A stretch of DNA of 5,809 nucleotides. Origin: Clostridia bacterium (GTDB taxonomy: Bacteria; Bacillota; Clostridia; RGIG6154). A program made the translations under genes and the position numbers. Positions 1 to 5,809 of the stretch are shown here, piece by piece. Every line of letters begins with the position of its first letter. Positions within the stretch are counted from its first letter, which is position 1. The notes beneath the pieces are model-generated. The model saw nothing but the letters and a program-made list of their open reading frames with translations. It did not search any database and was not told the origin of the DNA. Location: assembly GCA_017622395.1 (NCBI GenBank), contig JAGARF010000091.1, positions 1 to 5,809 on the forward strand. The letters are read 5' to 3'.

Positions 1-1
1 C

Positions 2-88
2 CATAAGATCAACAAATTCAAAGAAGATATAATAAACGAAGCTAACAAGACTATCGAGCAACATAAAACCATATTTTTCATGTTCTGA
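2..88 (+). CDS. Possible C-terminal tail of an upstream gene (partial)
   Basis: This frame is open from the left edge to a TGA at 86-88 and gives 28 residues rich in Lys, Glu, Asn and Ile, ending in IFFMF. The composition suits the helical C-terminus of a cytoplasmic protein. The stop lies 31 bp before the next ATG, with no terminator between, so it could be the preceding gene of the same operon. A short segment, KFKEDIINEA, loosely resembles KFEQIINELLEAG at the end of the next protein, which could mean a paralogue, but the match is too short and low-complexity to count. An open frame of 29 codons in AT-rich DNA can arise by chance, so the call is tentative. Confidence 0.35.
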   Translation, partial: HKINKFKEDIINEANKTIEQHKTIFFMF

Positions 89-104
89 AAAACTACTTTT
101 CCAC

Positions 105-112
105 AAAAGGAG
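105..112 (+). promoter_or_regulatory. Ribosome binding site for the 323-residue protein gene
   Basis: AAAAGGAG ends 7 bases before the ATG at 120 and is the only good Shine-Dalgarno sequence nearby. It supports this start. No convincing -35/-10 pair was seen between 1 and 105, so the gene may be read from a promoter outside the window. Confidence 0.75.
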
Positions 113-119
113 AATTATT

Positions 120-1091
120 ATGTATTCAAAAGAACTAGCAGATGCTATGAAAGCATATCTTGATTCTACGGAATATCCCTATTCATTTTTTGACGACGAG
201 GGTTTGTTTGTGCTTACTGTACATCAGCCCGGGAAAATAGAGTATATAGATTATGGAATTTTTGTAGATGAGCATTCCTATTATTTATGTGCTGAATTGG
301 AAAATTTATCAATTGACGTAACCAACATTACTGCTGTATCTGAATATCTGCACAGAATAAACTCTAATTATTCAATCCTTTTCTACCCGGGTTTTGAAAG
401 TAAAACTATTCGTTGCAAACAGGTTGTTAACTGCGATGGAATTAAACCAACCGATGAATTTATTAAAAGCTTTCTTTTTCTTATTCCTGATATGATAAAA
501 GTGTTTGGAGATGGGTTAATTGATGTTATCAAAAAAGAAAGTTCACCAGAAGCAATTTTTGACAGATACGAAAAATACGGAAATTATGTAGAAAAGGAAA
601 CATACTCGGATAAAATCTTCAATGTTATTAAAGGATTTTTGAATTTGCAGGGTCTGTCCTATGAGGTGTGTCCATCGAAATCGGGAAATAATATATACAT
701 TATGTTCAAAATGAATATTAATTCCAAGCTTGAACAAACAATATTCACTATTAATATATGCAAAAATACATATTCTGTTTATGCATATTTAGATTTTGAT
801 ATTAAAGAGGAAGCAATCGACACTCTTTCAGAATATTTACACCGTATAAACAGCTATTGTTTATTCAGTAATTTTGAATTTGCAATAGATAAAAAGATGA
901 TATATAGCACAAGCTGGGTTAACTGTGTCGGCATAACCCCTTCTTACGAAATGATAAAAGAAAGTATTTACGATGTAAAAGAACTTATCGAAGATTGGGG
1001 AGATTTTCTTGCAGATATAGTCGATGGCAAACAACCTGACAAAGAAAAGTTTGAACAAATTATAAACGAACTTCTTGAAGCTGGAGGTTAA
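120..1091 (+). CDS. Uncharacterised protein with two tandem diverged domains (YbjN-like?)
   Basis: I do not recognise this 323-residue protein with confidence. It has no signal peptide and no membrane segment, and is acidic and aromatic-rich, so it should be cytosolic. It is an internal duplication: residues about 1-150 and 160-323 follow the same plan, a helical start, several beta-like strands, then the shared motif SEYLHRINS (74-82 and 237-245), a strand ending in FYPGFE or NFEF, the motif VNC-x-GI-x-P (103-110 and 267-274), and a helix ending in a (W/F)GDxLxD-type segment (129-135, 293-299). This order, with helix, N, strand, then a long C-terminal helix, recalls YbjN-type domains and the related type III secretion chaperone-like fold, but that is only pattern resemblance. 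No catalytic motif is visible. The start is set by AAAAGGAG; the gene ends 18 bp before an intrinsic terminator, so it is transcribed separately from the exporter operon. Confidence 0.85.
   Translation: MYSKELADAMKAYLDSTEYPYSFFDDEGLFVLTVHQPGKIEYIDYGIFVDEHSYYLCAELENLSIDVTNITAVSEYLHRINSNYSILFYPGFESKTIRCKQVVNCDGIKPTDEFIKSFLFLIPDMIKVFGDGLIDVIKKESSPEAIFDRYEKYGNYVEKETYSDKIFNVIKGFLNLQGLSYEVCPSKSGNNIYIMFKMNINSKLEQTIFTINICKNTYSVYAYLDFDIKEEAIDTLSEYLHRINSYCLFSNFEFAIDKKMIYSTSWVNCVGITPSYEMIKESIYDVKELIEDWGDFLADIVDGKQPDKEKFEQIINELLEAGG
339..449 (+). repeat. Protein-level internal repeat, copy 1
   Basis: Encodes residues 74-110 of the preceding protein, from SEYLHRINS to VNCDGIKP. It aligns with residues 237-274 encoded at 828-941, an offset of 163-164 residues. 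The DNA of the two copies has clearly diverged in synonymous positions (for example CTGCACAGAATA against TTACACCGTATA), so the duplication is old and held by selection on the protein. Confidence 0.75.
828..941 (+). repeat. Protein-level internal repeat, copy 2
   Basis: Encodes residues 237-274, the second copy of the SEYLHRINS ... VNC-x-GI-x-P block. It keeps the motif ends but differs in the middle strand (YCLFSNFEFAIDKKMIYSTS), so the two domains may bind different partners or ligands. That functional split is only an inference. Confidence 0.75.
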
Positions 1092-1109
1092 ACATAAAAA
1101 ATAAACAGG

Positions 1110-1151
1110 CTGTAACAAAATGCAAAACTTTGCAATTTGTTACAGTTTTTT
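1110..1151 (+). terminator. Intrinsic (Rho-independent) terminator
   Basis: A 10-bp stem, CTGTAACAAA (1110-1119) with TTTGTTACAG (1136-1145), continues after one A-A mismatch into a 5-bp stem, TGCAA/TTGCA (1121-1125, 1130-1134), with the loop AACT. Six T residues follow at 1146-1151. It lies 18 bp after the stop of the upstream gene and separates it from the exporter operon. An A-rich run just upstream of the stem (1096-1105) could let it work in both directions, but no minus-strand gene in view needs that. Confidence 0.9.
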
Positions 1152-1172
1152 ATGTTCTGCTGCTTATACAGG

Positions 1173-1193
1173 TTGCACAAGTTTTTTGTGTAA
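1173..1193. repeat. Imperfect inverted repeat upstream of the exporter promoter
   Basis: TTGCACAA (1173-1180) and TTGTGTAA (1186-1193) are inverted copies with one mismatch (a G-U pair in RNA) around a 5-base spacer. It lies about 20 bp upstream of the -35 element, so it could be a protein-binding site rather than a transcribed hairpin. There is no direct evidence for either role. Confidence 0.35.
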
Positions 1194-1211
1194 AGTGACT
1201 AACTTTTTGTA

Positions 1212-1240
1212 TTGCTTTTTACTGTTAGTTCCCTTATAAT
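1212..1240 (+). promoter_or_regulatory. Housekeeping-sigma promoter of the ABC exporter operon
   Basis: The -10 element TATAAT (1235-1240) is a perfect consensus. TTGCTT (1212-1217) lies upstream with the ideal 17-bp spacer; it keeps only the TTG of the -35 consensus, so the promoter is probably of moderate strength or assisted. The predicted start near 1246-1248 leaves a leader of about 25 bases, just enough for the ribosome binding site, and leaves no room for a riboswitch or attenuator. Confidence 0.75.
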
Positions 1241-1246
1241 AACAGT
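1221..1246. promoter_or_regulatory. Putative operator: inverted repeat around the -10 element
   Basis: ACTGTTA (1221-1227) and TAACAGT (1240-1246) form a perfect 7-bp inverted repeat with a 12-bp gap. The left arm sits in the promoter spacer; the right arm starts in the last base of the -10 and reaches the predicted transcription start. A dimeric repressor bound here would block RNA polymerase. A further copy of the core, ACTAAC at 1198-1203, is the inverse of GTTAGT at 1224-1229. Sites with this TTAGT/ACTAA character are common at MarR-family-regulated exporter genes in Firmicutes, so a MarR- or TetR-type repressor is the natural guess. No regulator gene lies within the window. Confidence 0.55.
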
Positions 1247-1257
1247 GATTTAAAAGA

Positions 1258-1267
1258 AAGGCGGTGA
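1258..1267 (+). promoter_or_regulatory. Ribosome binding site of the first ABC exporter gene
   Basis: AAGGCGGTGA matches the extended Shine-Dalgarno AAGGAGGTGA at 9 of 10 positions, with C in place of one A. It stands 4-7 bases before the ATG at 1272 and fixes that start. Confidence 0.8.
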
Positions 1268-1271
1268 TTAT

Positions 1272-3026
1272 ATGTCACCCTACAAATGGCTTTACGGCTA
1301 CATTAAAAAGCATATGTCTGCTTTGATTATTACCTGTATTATTACCCTTATTTATGTTGGTATGACCTTTGTTCAGCCTCTCGCACTTGGTAATCTTGTT
1401 GAAGCAGTTACACAGCGGGGCGACCTTTCAAATCTATGGTTATATTCCGCAATTTTAATCGGGGCTATTATTATTAAAACCTCTTTATGGTATTTAAGAC
1501 AGCACATATATGAGGTTGTATCGCAAGATGTTATCTTAAACATAAGAAAAAATGTATTTAAAAAGCTTCAGTCAAATGAAGTTGAATACTTCGAGCATAA
1601 CCGAACAGGCGATATTATGGCAGCCCTCTCTCTTGACACAGAGTACATAAGAACTTTTATTGCATCTACAATTCCTGTCGCTTTAACGCAGATTATGCTT
1701 ATAGTTGTTGGTATTGCAATCATTCTTTCCGTAAGTCCTTTACTTGCACTTACGCTTTTAATTGTAACACCTTTTATAGGCTTTTTCTCTGTTAAATATG
1801 TGTCAAGTGTTACACCTGTGCACACAAAAATGCGTAATGCTTCTGCTAAGCTTAACACAGTTGCTGAAGAAAACATAAGCGGTAACAGAATTGTTAAGGC
1901 ATATGTACGGGAAGACTACGAAAAGGAAAAGTTTGAAAAGGCAAATAAGAATTACTATACTTCCGTAAGAACCTTTGTTAAAATATGGGCAGACCTTTAT
2001 CCTAATCTACAGTTTTTTATCGACTGTGAAAATGTTGTGTTTGTTTTAGTCAGCGGTATTTTCCTTATTACAGGGAATATGAGCTTTGGCAGTTTCGCAA
2101 CAATCAACGGTATTTTGTGGTGTATTACATCACCATTAGGCTCTCTCGGAACTCTTTTAAATCAGGTTAAGCAGTTTGTGACAGGCTCGGCGAAATTACT
2201 CAGCATTGAAAACCATTCACCCAAAATCGGCAACACCCATAAAATTTTGAAAAAGGGTACAGGCATTAACGGCAAAATAGAATTTAAAAATGTTCAGTTT
2301 GACCACGGCAGAAACAGAGCAATAAGAGGCATTTCATTTTCTGTCGAACCGGGTATGACTGTTGCAATTACAGGGCCTACAGGCTCCGGAAAAACCTCTG
2401 TCGTTAATCTTATTGCAAGATTTCACGAAGCACAGCAGGGGACAGTTTACATTGACGATATAAATATTAAAAACATAGATATCGAAACCTTAAGGAAAAG
2501 CATTTCTTACGCAATGCAGGACATTTTCCTTTTCTCGGACACTATTAAAAATAACATTGCATACGGTGTTCCCGACGCAACAGATGCAGACATTGTCCGT
2601 GTTGCAAAAATTGCAAACGCTCACGATTTTATTATGGCAATGCCCGACGGCTATAATACCATAGTCGGTGAAAGAGGCGTAGGACTTTCAGGCGGTCAAA
2701 GACAAAGAATTTCTCTTGCAAGGGCACTTCTTAAGAACCCTTCCATACTTATTCTTGATGATACAACCTCTGCCATTGATATGGAAACAGAGCATATGAT
2801 ACAAGATATGCTGAAGAAAACCTTCACAAACAGAACTACCTTTATTATAGCACACCGAATTTCGTCTATTAAAAATGCAGACCTTATTTTAGTTATGAAA
2901 GACGGCAGAATTATAGAATGGGGTACTCACGTCGAGCTTATTGCTCAAAACGGTTACTATAAAGCTGCCTGTGATGACCAATACGGCGACTTTAACAACA
3001 CTTTCGGAGGTGAGATTAATGGCTAA
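1272..3026 (+). CDS. ABC exporter half-transporter, degenerate-site subunit (BmrC/MdlA type)
   Basis: A 584-residue half-transporter with a fused membrane domain and ATPase, the usual length for the family, expected in the cytoplasmic membrane as a heterodimer with the next gene product. Six membrane helices lie at about 17-37, 55-75, 135-153, 156-176, 245-265 and 273-295. The ATPase domain has Walker A GPTGSGKT (368-375, Lys374), Q-loop Gln416, signature LSGGQ (472-476), Walker B ILILD ending at Asp496, D-loop SAID and switch His528. Two key positions deviate: the catalytic Glu after Walker B is Asp497 (LDDTTS instead of LDEATS), and the A-loop aromatic position is His345 (VQFDHG). Both mark a non-hydrolysing ATP site. 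In known relatives (BmrCD, LmrCD, TM287/288) such pairs export drugs or other amphipathic compounds; the substrate here cannot be read from sequence. The gene follows its own promoter and overlaps the next gene by 8 bp. Confidence 0.95.
   Translation: MSPYKWLYGYIKKHMSALIITCIITLIYVGMTFVQPLALGNLVEAVTQRGDLSNLWLYSAILIGAIIIKTSLWYLRQHIYEVVSQDVILNIRKNVFKKLQSNEVEYFEHNRTGDIMAALSLDTEYIRTFIASTIPVALTQIMLIVVGIAIILSVSPLLALTLLIVTPFIGFFSVKYVSSVTPVHTKMRNASAKLNTVAEENISGNRIVKAYVREDYEKEKFEKANKNYYTSVRTFVKIWADLYPNLQFFIDCENVVFVLVSGIFLITGNMSFGSFATINGILWCITSPLGSLGTLLNQVKQFVTGSAKLLSIENHSPKIGNTHKILKKGTGINGKIEFKNVQFDHGRNRAIRGISFSVEPGMTVAITGPTGSGKTSVVNLIARFHEAQQGTVYIDDINIKNIDIETLRKSISYAMQDIFLFSDTIKNNIAYGVPDATDADIVRVAKIANAHDFIMAMPDGYNTIVGERGVGLSGGQRQRISLARALLKNPSILILDDTTSAIDMETEHMIQDMLKKTFTNRTTFIIAHRISSIKNADLILVMKDGRIIEWGTHVELIAQNGYYKAACDDQYGDFNNTFGGEING
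3006..3013 (+). promoter_or_regulatory. Ribosome binding site that decides the start of the second exporter gene
   Basis: GGAGGTGA is a perfect Shine-Dalgarno sequence inside the last codons of the first exporter gene, 5 bases before the ATG at 3019. It shows that translation starts at 3019 and not at in-frame upstream codons that lie within the first gene, and it supports translational coupling of the two subunits. Confidence 0.88.
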
Positions 3027-4809
3027 GAGAAATACTGCAACTGTTGACGAGGAATTAAAAAGCGGTATAAACCTTAAAACTTTTAAAAGGCTTAGTAAAT
3101 ATTTAAAGCCTTATGCCAAGGGTATAGCTTTTGTTATATTTATTATGCTTATAAGCTCGGCAGCATCTCTTATAACACCATATCTTACAAGCCTTGCGAT
3201 TGATAAGTATGTTCCTGAAAAAAACATACCTGCAATAATAATTATTGCACTTATGATGCTTTTGTGTTTTCTTGTAATTAAAATCATTTTGAAAAAAAGG
3301 GCACTTGTAATCAACAATATAGGTCAGAGTTTTATTTTAAACTTAAGGTCGGACCTTTTTGCACATCTGCAAAAGCTCCCCTTTTCTTACTTTGACTCAA
3401 GACCTCACGGCAAAATCTTAGTAAGAATTGTTGGATATGTAAACTCAATTGCATCACTTTTTTCAGATGGTATCGTTGACATCATAACAAGCATTTTCAC
3501 TATTGTTGTTACTATTGTATTTATGTTTTCCCTTGATGTTAAATTTACACTTATATGCCTTTCAGGTATTCCGATTTTTCTCATTATAATTTCTATACTG
3601 AGAGCATCGCACAGAAAAGCGTGGCAGATACTTTCTGCAAAACAAAGCAATCTTAACGCATATGTTCACGAAAGCATATCAGGTGTTAAGGTTACGCAGG
3701 CATTTAACAGAGAAAACGAGGATTTAAGAAGATTTACAGGCATCTGCCAGGACAACAAAAAATATTGGATGAAGGCAAAGCACATTGAAATGGGTATTCC
3801 TGTTTCAGTTGAAATTATAACTGTTCTGGTTACGGTTGCACTTTACTACTACGGTGCTATAGGTATAGCAAACCAAACCGTAAAGCTTGGTCTTTTAATT
3901 GCTTTTGCATCTTATGTAAGCAGATTCTGGACTCCTATTTCAACACTTGCAAACTATTATAATCAGATTGTAACCTGCTCAGCATACATTGAGAGAATTT
4001 TTGAAGTGCTTGATGAGCCTCTTGTTATTGAAGATGTTAAGGATGCATATGAACTGCCTGAAATTGTTGGCAATGTTAAATTTGAAAATGTTGTTTTCAG
4101 CTACGAGGAGGGCACAAGAAATATTTTAGATAATGTTTCCTTTGATGTTAAGCCAGGCGAAACCGTTGCCTTTGTAGGCCCTACCGGTGCCGGGAAATCT
4201 ACAATTGTTAATCTTCTTTCAAGATTTTACAACATAAACGACGGCAAAATTACCATTGACGGAAATGATATAAGCAAAGCAACGCTTTCATCTTTAAGAA
4301 AGCAGATGGGCGTTATGCTTCAGGACAGTTTTCTGTTCACAGGTACAATTATGGATAACATAAAATACAGCAAGCTTGATGCAACAGATGATGAGGTTTA
4401 TGAGGTAGCCAAAGCTGTTTGTGCTCATGATGTTATTATGTCACTTCCTGACGGCTATAACACAATGGTAACTGAAAGAGGCGACTCTTTATCCTCAGGA
4501 CAAAAACAACTTATCTGCTTTGCAAGAACACTTCTCGGCAACCCTAAAATCCTTATTCTTGATGAGGCAACCTCAAACATAGATACAGAAACAGAGCTTG
4601 CACTTCAAAAAGGTTTAAACAAGCTTTTAGAGGGCAGAACATCTTTTATTATTGCCCACCGTCTTTCAACAATAATCGCCTGCTCAAAAATTATGTATAT
4701 TGCAGACGGTAACATTCAAGAAAGCGGAACACATGAAGAACTTCTTGCCAAGAAAGGCAAATACTATGATTTATACAATTCACAATTTAAGTTTTTAGGA
4801 GAAATTTAA
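3019..4809 (+). CDS. ABC exporter half-transporter, catalytic-site subunit (BmrD/MdlB type)
   Basis: A 596-residue half-transporter, partner of the preceding gene product. Membrane helices lie at about 34-54, 71-92, 152-172, 175-195, 262-282 and 288-308, after a roughly 30-residue cytoplasmic start typical of the MdlB/BmrD branch. The ATPase domain has A-loop Tyr362 (FSY), Walker A GPTGAGKS (387-394, Lys393), Q-loop Gln435, Walker B ILILD ending at Asp515 with the intact catalytic Glu516, D-loop SNID and switch His547. The signature is LSSGQ (491-495): Ser493 replaces the first Gly. In a head-to-tail dimer this signature faces the degenerate Walker B of the first subunit, while this subunit's own Walker motifs pair with the normal LSGGQ of the first, giving one active and one inactive site. 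The frame stays open upstream to about 2941, but that stretch is the first gene read in another frame, and the strong ribosome site favours 3019. The stop overlaps the tex start. Confidence 0.95.
   Translation: MAKRNTATVDEELKSGINLKTFKRLSKYLKPYAKGIAFVIFIMLISSAASLITPYLTSLAIDKYVPEKNIPAIIIIALMMLLCFLVIKIILKKRALVINNIGQSFILNLRSDLFAHLQKLPFSYFDSRPHGKILVRIVGYVNSIASLFSDGIVDIITSIFTIVVTIVFMFSLDVKFTLICLSGIPIFLIIISILRASHRKAWQILSAKQSNLNAYVHESISGVKVTQAFNRENEDLRRFTGICQDNKKYWMKAKHIEMGIPVSVEIITVLVTVALYYYGAIGIANQTVKLGLLIAFASYVSRFWTPISTLANYYNQIVTCSAYIERIFEVLDEPLVIEDVKDAYELPEIVGNVKFENVVFSYEEGTRNILDNVSFDVKPGETVAFVGPTGAGKSTIVNLLSRFYNINDGKITIDGNDISKATLSSLRKQMGVMLQDSFLFTGTIMDNIKYSKLDATDDEVYEVAKAVCAHDVIMSLPDGYNTMVTERGDSLSSGQKQLICFARTLLGNPKILILDEATSNIDTETELALQKGLNKLLEGRTSFIIAHRLSTIIACSKIMYIADGNIQESGTHEELLAKKGKYYDLYNSQFKFLGEI
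4797..4801 (+). promoter_or_regulatory. Ribosome binding site of tex
   Basis: AGGAG within the last codons of the second exporter gene, 7 bases before the ATG at 4809. Together with the TAATG stop-start overlap it sets the tex start. Confidence 0.75.
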
Positions 4810-5809
4810 TGGACATTATTAAAACACTTTCAGAGGAATTCGGTGTTAAAGAACACTATGTTAAAAATATCATAGATTTAATTGACAGTGACAACACAAT
4901 TCCTTTCATTGCACGATACAGAAAAGAGGCAACAGGCTCCTGTGATGACCAGGTGCTCCGTGAGCTTTCGGACAGACTTACCTATTTAAGAAACTTTGAG
5001 AAACGCAAGGAAGAAATCTCTGCAGCCATAACAGAGAGCGGAAATATGACTGATGAAATTGCAAAGGCTATTGAAGATGCACAAACTCTCGCCGCTCTTG
5101 AGGACATATACCGTCCTTTCCGCCCTAAAAAGCAAACAAGGGCAACAATAGCAAAAGCAAAGGGGCTTGAGCCTTTAGCAAAATTAATTTTACAGCAAAA
5201 ATCAGGCTGTGACCCTTATAAAGAGGCAGAAAGCTATATAGACAGCGAAAAAGGTGTTGAAACTCTTGATGATGCAATAAACGGAGCAAAAGATATTATT
5301 GCAGAAACTGTTTCAGATGACCCATACATAAGAGGAAGGGTGCGAAACAGCTTATCAACAAGAGGTGTTATATCCACCAAAAACACAAAAGAGGAAGACT
5401 CTGTTTATTCTATGTATTATGAATACACTGAGCCTGTAGCAAGAATTCCTTCACACAGAATTCTTGCCATAAACAGAGGCGAGGCAGAGGAATTTTTAAA
5501 AGTTTCTGTAACAGGTGACGATGAATTTATTTTAGGATATATAAACAAACATTTTGTTAAAGGTAATTCCGCCTGCTCGGCTCTTGTTAAAGAATCTGCA
5601 GAAGATGCGTATAAAAGACTTATCTTCCCATCAGTAGAAAGAGAAATAAGAAATGCATTAACAGAAAGAGCATCAGATGCGGCTATCAAGGTTTTTGCAG
5701 ATAATTTAGAACCGCTTATTATGCAACCCCCTGTTAAAAACAGAGTTTGTATGGGCTTTGACCCTGCATACAGAACAGGCTGTAAAATTGCAGTATGCGA
5801 TGGCACAGG
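4809..5809 (+). CDS. tex: Tex, RNA-binding transcription accessory protein (N-terminal part, cut by window edge)
   Basis: The frame runs open from ATG 4809 to the right edge, giving 333 full codons of a protein normally around 700-780 residues. It is Tex by its conserved N-terminal blocks: TIPFIARYRKEATG (30-43), the segment 101-124 beginning YRPFRPKK and continuing TRATIAKAKGLEPLA, and the start of the YqgF-like RNase H-fold domain at 315-326, MGFDPAYRTGCK, where most homologues have a Gly after the Pro. The helix-hairpin-helix and C-terminal S1 domains expected in the family lie beyond the window. Tex is a cytosolic nucleic-acid-binding protein related to eukaryotic Spt6, linked to transcription and, in some pathogens, toxin gene expression. 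The ATG shares a base with the TAA of the exporter gene, and no promoter or terminator lies between, so it is read with the exporter operon and likely coupled by translation reinitiation. Confidence 0.95.
   Translation, partial: MDIIKTLSEEFGVKEHYVKNIIDLIDSDNTIPFIARYRKEATGSCDDQVLRELSDRLTYLRNFEKRKEEISAAITESGNMTDEIAKAIEDAQTLAALEDIYRPFRPKKQTRATIAKAKGLEPLAKLILQQKSGCDPYKEAESYIDSEKGVETLDDAINGAKDIIAETVSDDPYIRGRVRNSLSTRGVISTKNTKEEDSVYSMYYEYTEPVARIPSHRILAINRGEAEEFLKVSVTGDDEFILGYINKHFVKGNSACSALVKESAEDAYKRLIFPSVEREIRNALTERASDAAIKVFADNLEPLIMQPPVKNRVCMGFDPAYRTGCKIAVCDGT

Noticed and set aside
543..1118. Two minus-strand open frames (543-737 and 861-1118)
   Set aside because: Both lie against a plus-strand gene with a good ribosome site and conserved internal repeats; one runs into the terminator.
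1241..1271. A regulatory leader peptide or attenuator such as the bmrB type
   Set aside because: The predicted transcript leader is only about 25 bases and holds just the ribosome site; no short open frame or terminator hairpin fits between promoter and gene.
1092..1271. A riboswitch or small RNA in the intergenic region
   Set aside because: The only strong structure is a simple hairpin followed by a T-tract at the 3' end of the upstream gene, which is a normal terminator; no known riboswitch or T-box core was seen.
1568..1876. Minus-strand open frame inside the first exporter gene
   Set aside because: It is antisense to the membrane domain of a clear ABC exporter and has no supporting signal; the same holds for 3111-3317 and 3405-3650 in the second exporter gene.
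2941..3018. Longer N-terminus for the second exporter subunit
   Set aside because: This stretch encodes the C-terminus of the first subunit in another frame, and a perfect ribosome site points to ATG 3019.
5417..5806. A 129-codon open frame on the minus strand
   Set aside because: It lies wholly inside tex, whose plus-strand product matches conserved Tex motifs; the reverse product has no recognisable motif.
1..5809. CRISPR array, insertion sequence, tRNA or rRNA
   Set aside because: No spaced direct repeats, transposase motifs, terminal inverted repeats around a gene, or cloverleaf/rRNA sequence were seen.

Overview
The window comes from an AT-rich, low-GC Gram-positive bacterium, most likely a Firmicute of the class Clostridia. 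The reasons are strong GGAGG-type ribosome binding sites, A/T-ending codons, a consensus TATAAT promoter, a terminator with a U-tract, and the gene families present. This is an inference from style and content; no rRNA or marker gene allows a species call. All genes read on the + strand.

Layout: (1) Positions 2-88 hold a short open tail that may be the 3' end of a gene starting outside the window. (2) Positions 120-1091 encode a 323-residue soluble acidic protein built from two diverged copies of one domain. I do not recognise the family for certain; the pattern recalls YbjN-like domains. It is closed by a good intrinsic terminator at 1110-1151. (3) A 180-bp intergenic region holds that terminator, a weaker inverted repeat, and a promoter (-35 at 1212, -10 at 1235) whose -10 is flanked by a perfect 7-bp inverted repeat, ACTGTTA/TAACAGT, probably an operator. 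(4) Positions 1272-3026 and 3019-4809 encode two ABC half-exporters (584 and 596 residues) overlapping by 8 bp. (5) From 4809 to the window edge runs the first 333 codons of tex, an RNA-binding transcription accessory protein. Its ATG overlaps the TAA of the second transporter gene (TAATG). No stop is reached inside the window.

How the genes fit together: the two half-transporters carry complementary defects. The first has Asp in place of the catalytic Glu after Walker B and His at the A-loop aromatic position. The second has LSSGQ instead of LSGGQ. Together these changes fall in one of the two composite ATP sites of a heterodimer, the arrangement known from BmrCD, LmrCD and TM287/288. The operon is therefore best read as an asymmetric heterodimeric (multi)drug-type exporter under a repressible promoter, with tex translationally coupled behind it. 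I found no clearly new system. The least explained items are the duplicated-domain protein, the operator with no visible regulator, and the tight exporter-tex coupling.
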